Shown here piece after piece: positions 15,197-22,213 of a DNA stretch of 22,213 nt. Source of the stretch: Chrysochromulina tobinii (Eukaryota; Haptophyta; Prymnesiales; Chrysochromulinaceae); the NCBI GenBank assembly GCA_001275005.1, contig JWZX01002663.1, positions 1-22,213 on the forward strand. The letters are read 5' to 3'. Position 1 is the stretch's first letter. The number at the start of each line of letters is the position of its first letter. Below the pieces are notes generated by a model. The model did no database searches and had not been told where the DNA came from. It was given only the letters and a program-made list of their open reading frames with translations. Position numbers and translations under genes: made by a program.

Positions 15197-18100
15197 ATGC
15201 TGAACCTGGACCTCGACGAGTTCCTCAAGACGCCCAAGACGCGGCAGCCGCAGAGCCCCGGCGAGGCGGCCGCGCTACTGGGCGGGCAGCAGCACCAGCA
15301 GCAGCACCAGCAGCAGCACCAGCAGCAGCACCAGCAGCACCAGCCGCAGGCGGCGCTTCTCTCGCCGTTCGCACGGCGGCGAGGCGGCGGCCTTGGGTTG
15401 GCACCGGCCGAGGCCACGCCGGGCCCTGCTGCGCTGCGGGACGAGTTGCCCGTCGTCAGACGCCCATCGGCGATGCCCAGCGGGCACCACCGGACCATGG
15501 CCCTCGGCGCGCTGCCGGCCGCGCTCACCGCCGCTCTGCGCCAGCGCGAGCTGCAGCCGCAACCGGACCCGTGCTCGTTTGGGTGCGGCGTTGGTGCGGT
15601 CGCATGGGCGGCGATGGGCAGCACGCTCTACGTCTGGCGCGCCGCCGCGCCGCAGGGCTGCCGGCGCCTCGCTTCACCGCTGCCTTCCGAGCTCGCCGCC
15701 GCGGACCTCGTCTGCGAGGTCCAACCGGGTTCGGGAGCGGCCGACTCGGTGCTGCTGCTCGTGTGCTGGGCGTCGCGCTCGTCGTGCCGGCTGGCGCTGT
15801 ACCAGCTCGAAGCGCTCTCGCTGCAGCCGCCGATCTCGGTGCCCACGCCCATCGCCGAGGCGAGTGTGCCGCTCCCCTCATCTGCAGAGTCGATCGCTTT
15901 GCGCCCAACGCCGGGCACCGTATTGCATGCGACCGGCTCGTCGGCGGCAGCGGTGCTCGGCACGACGGCGGGGCTGTTTGCCGTCGTCCTCGGCGTCGGT
16001 GGCTCCACGATGCAGGTCGTCGCCCTCCAGCGCGACGCCGGCGTCGTCTCGTCCATCTTAACTACCGTCAAGTCCTACTTCGTGAGCGCGCCCACCACCG
16101 CGCCCGGCACCTCCGCGCTCCTCAAGCGCCTCGCCCTAGCTAGCGACTGGCTCGTGACGCTGAGCGCGCCGGCGGCCGCGGCAGCCGCAGTGGATGGCAC
16201 CCACGGCGGCGCCGACGACGAGGAGGATGGCGCCGTCGTGGGCGCCGAAGGTTCGCTCGACGTGTGGCGACGTGGAGGGGCCGGCCAGAGTTATGAGCAT
16301 GCGGGCTCTCACCAGGTGCCCGCGGATGCATGCGACCTCGCGCTCATTCCGCAGGAGGCCGGCACAGGCTGCACGCTGCTCGTGCTTGTCGCGGGCGTCG
16401 CGCCCTCGTCTTTTGAGGTGAGCCCGCTCGAGATTGCCTGCTCCCGGGTTCGTCATTTCGCTCCCGAGGGCCATCGAGATTGCCTGCTCCCGGGTTCGTC
16501 ATTTCGCTCCCGAGGGCCATCGAGATTGCCGGCTCCCGGGTTCGTCATTTCGCTCCCGAGGGTCCTCGAGATTGCGTCTCGGATCGCCGGTGTGATTGCG
16601 GCTGATGATGGTCCCTAACCCGTCCCCATATATCCATATATGGCAGGTGAGCCTGCTCGAGTACAGCCTCATGAGTGCGGGCGAGCGGCGCACGGTCCTG
16701 ACGCCCAGCGACGTCGCCGGCGCTCCCGCCATCCCGATGCCACGGCTGCCGACGATCTCAACGCCGGCGCAGCGAGATGCACTTCGGCTCGTCTGCTCGA
16801 AGCGCGCCGGCGGTCCCGCGCTCGCGTACCGCCCGTCGGTGGCCTCGGTCGGCGGCGGCCTCGGTCTTCGGTTCCCCGTCGTCGCCACCGCCGCCGCCAA
16901 CTTCGCCCTGACGAACCTGACGAACTTCGGAGGCGAGGCGTGGGCCCTGCGGGATTCGTCAGGCCGGCCGTCGTGTGCGCTCATCGGGCGGGCTGGGGCG
17001 GCGATGGGGAGCGGCGAGCAGAGCGGTGAGCTCGGCCATCTGATGACCCCTGATTGCCTCTTGATGACCTCTGATGACCCCTAATGAGGAGCGGCGAGCA
17101 GAGCGGTGAGCTCGGCCCCCTGATGACCCCTAATTGCCTCTGATGACCCCTGATTGCGTCCCTCCTCAGGAGAGCTCGGCCCTCTGATGACCCCTAATTG
17201 CCATCTGATGACCCCTGATTACGTCCCTCATCAGGAGAGCTCGGCCCTCTGATGACCCCTAATTGCCTTCTGATGACCCCTGATTACGTCCCTCATCAGG
17301 AGAGCTCGGCCCTCTGCCCGACGCAAGGCTGCTCGGCGCAGGGGATGACCACGACGGCGCGCTCCTCCTCTTCACCCACCAAGTGATCCGGGTGGGCGCC
17401 GAGCCGGCGCGCCGTCCCGGGCGCATGCTCGTTCCACAGGGGCCCGGCGCCGTGTCGGGCGCCGCCGTCGACGGGTTCGTCACCAAGCTGCGCCCCGCCT
17501 TTGAGCAATTTCTCAGCTTCCAGGCGAGCGGGTGGACAGGTGCGATGGAGCTCTCTGAGGACCCCTGATTGCCTCTTGATGACCTCTGAAGACCCCTACT
17601 TGCCTCTATTGATGCCCTCTGACGACCGCTAATGGCGTCCCTCATCAGGGGCGACGGAGCTCGGCAACCTTATTGGGGAAGAGGCGAAGTCCTCTACAGG
17701 CGCCGCCAAGGCGGCCGCGGACGCGCTGCTCAAGATCTCCGAAGAGCTCGCCAATCTCGCGCCGGCCGCCGCTGCCGCCGCCGCCGCGCGCCGGCAGGCA
17801 GCGATCAACGCCGCCGCCGGCGGCGGCGCCTTCGCGCGGTTTGGCGAAGCGGCGGGTGCGAGCGTCGTGGCGGGCGGAGGCGCCGCCGCGGCAGAGAGCC
17901 ATCTTGCCTCGCGCGTGCAGCAGCACACGTTCCTGTTGCGCTTCTGCACACTCCACGGGCTATGCGAGCCTGCCGCGTGGCCACACGAGGCGGCGACGCT
18001 CCTCGCGCACGGCGAGAAGCTCGCCAGCGCGCTCGCGCTCCGCCGACTCCAGAACGGCGCCGCAGCTGAGCACTCTCACCTGTTGATCGGCGTCTTCGAA

Positions 18101-20245
18101 CGGGTCGTGCGCTCGCTGCCCGACGCCGCGGCCGCCGCCGCGGGCGCGCCCACAGGCGGCGCGGCACAAGAGGCCTTCTTCGGCGGTCTGCTCCTCCCCG
18201 GCCGTTGGGAGGCGTTTCTCGAGCAGCTCGCGCTGGAGGCTCATGCTCCGCTCTCGGGCTTCGCGCCGGCTCGGAGCGCCGTCTCGGGCGCCCGCGGCGC
18301 GGCCCCTTCGGTTGCGGACCCGCTGCCGCGCCTTGCCTTCCTGTGCGCCGCCGCCGTCGTGCCCCTCGCCGCCGCGCGCACCTACCGTGACGAGGCAGTG
18401 AGCCTTCTCGGCGCGGCCGGAGCGGGCGCGGCGGAGGCGGCGGCGGCTTCCGCCATTTCCGCCAATGTGCTACGCTGGACCTCCGAGAGCAACGTTAGTG
18501 ACCATCCGCTGCTCCGTTTGAGCCAGGCGAGCTGCGCGGCGCTGCAGGCTGTGGGCGCCGCGCTGGGCACCCTGCCGCCCGCGCTCACGCAGGAGGCGGC
18601 GAGACTCATCGAGAATCTCGCGAGATTGCACGAGGAGCGCCTCATCGGCCGACTCGAGCTCGTGCAGCTCGCACCCGACACGGCGGCGCGCGTCGACGCG
18701 TTTGAGGAGGCGAAGCAGCAGGCGGCCGAGGCACTCCTCGGCCTCGGTGGTCCACTCGGCGGGGCCGTGCCGTATGCCGTGGCGCTCGCGGAGAAGATGC
18801 ACGACTGGAAGACCCTCGCGCTCCTGTGCATGGCTCGTCGGGACGGAGCCCCGGTCATGCCCTGTGTGCCCTCCGACCTCCTTAACGGTCGACGCGCGAT
18901 CTCGCCCCACGAGCTGCGCCACGAGCTTCTTACGCGCTACTCGAGCGGCGCGCCGCCGCCGCCCCCCCTGTACGAGGGCGAGGGCGGCGCGGCGGGGGCG
19001 ACGCACAAGTTCGTCGAAGCGCTCTGCAGCGCGCACTATGAGCATGGCTCGGCCGCGTGCCGCGAGCTCCTCCTGCTGCCTCAGACGTACCCGGCGCTCA
19101 AGCCGACGCTCCGAAGCTTTTTGGAGGCGTACCCGCGGCTCTATTGGCTCCATCTGGTCGATGAGGCGGCGCATGCAAGCGCTCATCACGACGACGCGCC
19201 GCTGCACGACGCGGCGGCCGCCCTATACGGATGGGGCCTGCTTTCGGCTCATGGCGTCACGCCCATCGAACGCAAAGCCTTCCTCTCTGTTGGGAAACTG
19301 TGCCATCGCGCCGCGCTGCTCCCCGAGGACCCCGCCGCCCTGCGCGCGCACGCCGACGCCGTCGTCAAAGCGAAGCGGGCCGGCCGGCCGCCGCCGCCGC
19401 CGCCCAAGCCGCCCGACCAACTGCCCAAGGTGCGTAACGTCGAGGTCAGCTTGGATGGCGAGCAGCGCAGCGGGGTGGTGGACGTCGGCTTGAATGACGT
19501 GGCGGACGAGCAGTACGCGCTGCGCGTGCAGGAGAAGCTTGGCCTTGGCGAGGCTCGCCCGACGGAAGAGATCATCACGACTCTGCTGCGCCATGCCGAG
19601 GACGGCGGCACCCTCGGCCAAGACGTGGCCCTCGGTGGCCGTCGTCTGGACCCCGCCACGTGCTGCGAACTCGCGCTCGACGTCGCGCACAAGACGGCGT
19701 GGCGCTACGGCGACGGCACGGAAGGGTCGGATAGTGCCGAAGCGCGCCGATCTCGCCTCCACGAGATCTTCTGGGCGGCGCTCCAGATGCACCAGGGCGT
19801 CGATCGCTGGCGTGATCTCGCCGTGCGCAAGCGGAACCACGGCCTCAACGACACCGAAATCCTCAACGTGCTGCAGCCGTTGCCGCTGTTTCGTCTTCTC
19901 ATCCACCAGGCCCATCGCTCAATGGCGAAGCCGGGGGGGGCCGAGCACGGGTGGCTGCACTCATCTGCTCTCATCGGGGGTTCACTGCTCTCATCGCTCG
20001 TGGAGCGGGCGGTTGGGCCAGGGCATCCCGAGACGGTGCTCTTGCAGGAATTGCTCGACGAGGCTCATCGAAAGGCCGTGGAGGCGGCGCGAGGCGCGGC
20101 GGCTGCCGATGAAGTCGCCGTCTCGGGCATGGGAGGAGGCGCGGCAACCGCCGAGGAAGTCGCCGCCTCGGGCATGGGAGGGGCCAACGAAGATTTTGTG
20201 GTGGTCGATCGAGACGTCGACATGGAGGGCTCACCCGGCCCATGA
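15197..20245 (+). CDS. NUP133: Nup133-like scaffold nucleoporin
   Basis: The exons are 15197-16417, 16647-17025, 17300-17539 and 17649-20245, with phases 0, 1 and 1. The product is 1478 residues, against about 1150 in animals. The ATG at 15197 starts MLNLDLDEFL. A Gln/His tract (15286-15346) and a basic stretch precede an N-terminal beta-propeller, in which VGAVAWAAMGSTLYVWR and the later SDWLVTLS ... LDVWR follow the Nup133/Nup155 propeller pattern. Exon 4 encodes Ala-rich linkers and then a long alpha-helical domain (FLLRFCTLHGLCEPAAW, LRWTSESNVSDHPLL, WKTLALLCMARRDGAP, RLYWLHLVDEAAH, ADEQYALRVQEKLGLGE). This fits the C-terminal stack that joins the Y-complex of the nuclear pore. The closing region repeats SGMGG segments and ends in acidic DFVVVDRDVDMEG. 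Nup133 is preferred over Nup155 on these motifs, from memory. Confidence 0.72.
15286..15346 (+). repeat. CAG/CAC repeat encoding a Gln/His tract
   Basis: A repeat of CAGCAGCAGCAC-type 12-mers encodes QHQQ units near the N-terminus of the nucleoporin, before the propeller. It is likely length-variable. Confidence 0.9.
16418..16646 (+). other. Nucleoporin intron 1, starts with a copy of the next exon; 46-bp repeats
   Basis: This is a 229-base GT-AG intron, phase 0 (TTTTGAG|GTGAGC ... ATGGCAG|GTGAGC). Its first 15 bases, GTGAGCCCGCTCGAG, match the first 15 of exon 2 with one difference. The interior carries three 46-bp tandem units (16429, 16475, 16521) and the start of a fourth. The unit begins within the copied segment, at CGAG. 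Confidence 0.92.
16429..16575 (+). repeat. 46-bp tandem repeat inside nucleoporin intron 1
   Basis: Three units begin CGAGATTGCC at 16429, 16475 and 16521, with a fourth truncated after 9 bases. Units 1 and 2 are identical; unit 3 has three changes. Confidence 0.93.
17026..17299 (+). other. Nucleoporin intron 2, multiplied splice sites and decamers
   Basis: This is a 274-base GT-AG intron, phase 1. Its first 17 bases match the first 17 of exon 3 at 15 positions (GTGAGCTCGGCC against GAGAGCTCGGCC, then AT/CT-CTG). An 80-base duplication repeats the exon 2 end and donor, giving a second donor at 17106. Two 65-base units (17170-17234 and 17235-17299) each start with a copy of the exon 3 start and end in CCTCATCAG, giving three consecutive acceptors. 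The interior is TGATGACCCC/TAATTGCCTC decamers. Only the first donor with the last acceptor joins the protein frame seen on both sides. Confidence 0.88.
17540..17648 (+). other. Nucleoporin intron 3, starts with a copy of the next exon
   Basis: This is a 109-base GT-AG intron, phase 1 (GGACAG|GTGCGA ... CCTCATCAG|GGGCGA). Its first 14 bases, GTGCGATGGAGCTC, match the start of exon 4, GGGCGACGGAGCTC, at 12 positions. The interior is about nine TGATGACCTC/TGATTGCCTC-like units, and it ends GCGTCCCTCATCAG. Confidence 0.92.
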
Positions 20246-21061
20246 GTGTCGCGATGGGCCACGTTACCAGACGGCTCGACATCGTCTCCGAGATCACTCC
20301 GAGATCAGCATGAGCACGACGTGGCCCTTTCGGTGGTACACGCTCGACATGGAACGCTCAGGCTCGGCTCCTTCGCGGAGCTAAGGCGGCGTGATCGGTC
20401 GAGGCGGTTTGCTCGGCGCCGGGCGCTGGAAGGGCCAGTGGCGGGACGTCTGACTCACGTGGCAACCCCCTACAATGTTTTAGGGGCATCTGACTCACGC
20501 GGCTGGGTGTAAATGGGCGGGGGGTGTTGGGGGGGTCACACACTGCTGGCACGTGAAAGGGATTCTCTGTGGGACCTGGGGGACGGGGGCGTTGTCGCGT
20601 GCGCATCTTTGAGAGTGATGAGTGTGCTGACGGGAGGTCGGGAGGTGCTAGGGAGTTGCACCATTTACCGCGCATACGACTATGTTAACGACGCGGAACT
20701 GGCGCGTCCGGTCTGCAGTGTCGTGTCCGTGCTGACTGCTGTCTGGTCCTGGTGAGTGGTGTGCAGTGTCGAGACTGTCGTACGGTGTCTTTAAGTCTGA
20801 TCGTTCTGAGTTTCATGAGATGAAACGCGCGAGGACCCTCCCGCTCCCCATGGACGCGCGACCGCATCAGCCATCACCCAACGAATGTGACAAATGTCAC
20901 CGGACCGTTCACATCATGGATCGCCAGTTCCAGTTGTCCGAGGCGGAGTCCGACGACCCGGACGGTCGACACCGCGCAGAGGTTAGGGTCGATCCGATCG
21001 GTCTTTGATCTGATGTGTGTATGCAGTATGCTGTATCGTTCCGACATTAGGGTTTGTGGGG
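20246..21061. other. Gene-free stretch after the nucleoporin gene
   Basis: I see no gene I can support. A 62-codon plus-strand frame (ATG at 20820 to 21008) contains ECDKCHRTVHIMDRQ, but two Cys residues alone are not a recognisable domain. The nucleoporin 3' UTR must lie in the first part. Confidence 0.45.
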
Positions 21062-21417
21062 TCCCATGATTTCGCAGGTGGGGGTGTGAAATCACAGGAA
21101 CCTATGAATTCACACCTACCTGCGATTTCACACACCCTGTGATTTCGCAGGCGGCACGTGTGATTTCACACCCTCCTGTGATTTCACGGGGCCTGCGAAT
21201 GAAATCACAGGAGGGTATGATTTCACGCCCGGGGGTGTGATTTCGCAGGGGGCTGTGATTTCACGCCCGGGGGTGTGATTTCGCAGGGGGCTGTGATTTC
21301 ACGCCCGGGGGTGTGATTTCGCAGGGGGCTGTGATTTCACGCCCGGGGGTGTGATTTCATGGCTTCTCAAAATCACACCCCCCCTGTGATTTCACACACT
21401 TCTGTGATTTCACACCC
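21062..21417. repeat. Array of GTGATTTCAC/GTGATTTCGC units, partly 38-bp tandem
   Basis: About 15 direct GATTTC sites occur in 350 bases, most as TGTGATTTCAC or TGTGATTTCGC, plus two or three inverted GAAATCAC/AAATCAC copies near the edges. From 21218 the array becomes regular: a 38-bp unit (starts 21218, 21256, 21294, 21332) made of two half-units, TGATTTCACGCCCGGGGGTG and TGATTTCGCAGGGGGCTG. GTGATTTCAC is itself a near-palindrome (GTGA-TT-TCAC). There are no unique spacers, so it is a satellite-like array, not a CRISPR. It lies between two convergent genes. Confidence 0.9.
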
Positions 21418-21912
21418 CAACCTACGAAAACGCACCCTACTGACGAATCGCATGAACTTACATGTATGCACCGTGTACACAGGTAGTGTACAGGCCCAGA
21501 GTGCGGTCTGAGTTGATCCGTTGTGTCTCTTTGTGGGTCTCCCGGTCCCGCCTCTTGCCCCCGTCCTTCGCCCCGCACGTCCACCCGGTCACGCACGCCC
21601 TCCGTCGCCCTCGCCGTCAGAGTCAGCCAGCACATGCTCCACAGAGCCGATGCTAAGCCCCCAATTCATAGAGACCTTCTCTCTCTGGTGCTACCTCTCT
21701 TGACTGCCCCTGCCGCCCTGCCACTCCCCTTCGCCCCATTGTGCGCATTGGTGCATCTTGCGCGCGCACTCCATGCCACATGCCACAGCCGAGCGTGCAA
21801 ACCAAGCGATTTGAGTGCCGCCCTCCATCCATATCTGCACTCCGCATCATGGGAATCATGCGGCTTGGGAACACATGGGGGCCACGGGGCTCACGCAAAG
21901 CACCTCCTGGGT
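21418..21912. other. Gene-free stretch before the membrane protein gene
   Basis: I see no gene or repeat that I can support here. As the membrane protein gene is on the minus strand, its 3' UTR should lie in the right part. Confidence 0.45.
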
Positions 21913-22213
21913 TTACAACTTCACCACCGCTCCCGCCGTGCCGGAACTCGAACTCATTTGTCCGACCAGCGTTTTTGTGGGGCTCGACACCTTGAAATTG
22001 CTCGTAACCACTGTTCGGCTAGACTCCTTGCGGCGATATACGATCATCAGGAACAGAGCACAACAGCAGGCCGAGCCCAGGACCACGCCGATGATGATGC
22101 CCGTCACAGTGCCGCTGTCGGAGACGACGTTGAGTGAGGCGCCGATCGTCGGTAAGTATGGCTGAGGCGGGGTCGAGGGCGGCGGGGGCGAGGGCGAGGG
22201 CGGCGGGGGCGAC
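21913..22213 (-). CDS. 3' part of a single-pass membrane protein with Pro/Ser-rich ectodomain
   Basis: This is the last 99 codons of a gene whose 5' end lies beyond the window. The frame enters at 22213 with no ATG, so it is partial by truncation at the window edge. It begins in an (SPPPP)n-type linker (SPPPPSPSPPPPSTPPQPYL), as in pherophorin-like and other algal cell-surface proteins. One hydrophobic transmembrane helix follows (GIIIGVVLGSACCCALFLMI). It is capped on the inside by YRRK, and a 40-residue Ser/Thr-rich tail ends in GTAGAVVKL. The layout predicts an extracellular or lumenal N-terminal part, type I orientation. The ectodomain function cannot be seen. Confidence 0.7.
   Translation of the reverse strand, partial: SPPPPSPSPPPPSTPPQPYLPTIGASLNVVSDSGTVTGIIIGVVLGSACCCALFLMIVYRRKESSRTVVTSNFKVSSPTKTLVGQMSSSSGTAGAVVKL

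Noticed and set aside
18470-19207. Long open frame on the minus strand within nucleoporin exon 4
   Set aside because: It is the reverse of a well-supported helical domain in high-GC DNA; no motif of its own.
20766-21008. Small plus-strand frame with a CxxC
   Set aside because: The upstream part lacks an ATG, the remaining 62 codons have no recognisable domain, and no splice partner is visible.
21218-21360. Regular repeats that could suggest a CRISPR array
   Set aside because: The whole 38-bp unit repeats, with no unique spacers, and the genome is eukaryotic.

Overview
The window is nuclear DNA from a GC-rich eukaryote. Five of its ten protein-coding loci need spliceosomal GT-AG introns, and the reading phase matches across every junction proposed here. 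One protein has a signal-peptide-like N-terminus followed by a basic, Ser/Thr/Arg-rich transit-like stretch. Another carries a signal-like N-terminus on a Rubisco-methyltransferase-type SET domain. This suggests an alga with a secondary plastid, most likely a haptophyte; a pelagophyte or dinoflagellate relative is possible. That placement is inference.

Layout, left to right: a 15-bp inverted/direct repeat cluster (1-79); a MED8-like Mediator subunit (+, 113-625); a large double-propeller WD40 protein (-, 891-3873) with one intron and an apparent one-base frameshift; a family-16 lysine methyltransferase (+, 4201-4914), divergent from it; a five-exon SET-domain methyltransferase (+, 5302-7407); a CCCH zinc-finger, poly-Gln protein (+, 7596-8441); about 1.2 kb with no gene recognised; a long-chain all-trans polyprenyl (solanesyl-type) diphosphate synthase (-, 9664-11204, two exons); a GPN2 GTPase with an added C-terminal SH3-like domain (-, 11393-13024, four exons); a decayed ORF and a reverse-transcriptase-like scrap (-, about 13496-15094); a Nup133-like nucleoporin (+, 15197-20245, four exons); a non-coding stretch with an 18-20-bp repeat array (21062-21417); and the 3' end of a membrane protein with an extracellular Pro/Ser linker (-, 21913 to window end). 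The genes are mostly unrelated housekeeping functions and do not form a pathway.

The most interesting signal is in the introns. Introns of three genes, on both strands, are built of about 10-bp units close to TGATTGCCTC or TGATGACCCC. These always lie in the sense orientation of the host gene, and most of these introns end in TCCCTCATCAG or a close variant. In five introns the first 14-30 bases copy the first bases of the downstream exon, so each intron sits between direct repeats beginning exactly at the two splice sites. One further intron shows the mirror arrangement. Several introns also carry tandem duplications that straddle a splice junction. Together this looks like an introner-like family of recently gained, still expanding introns.
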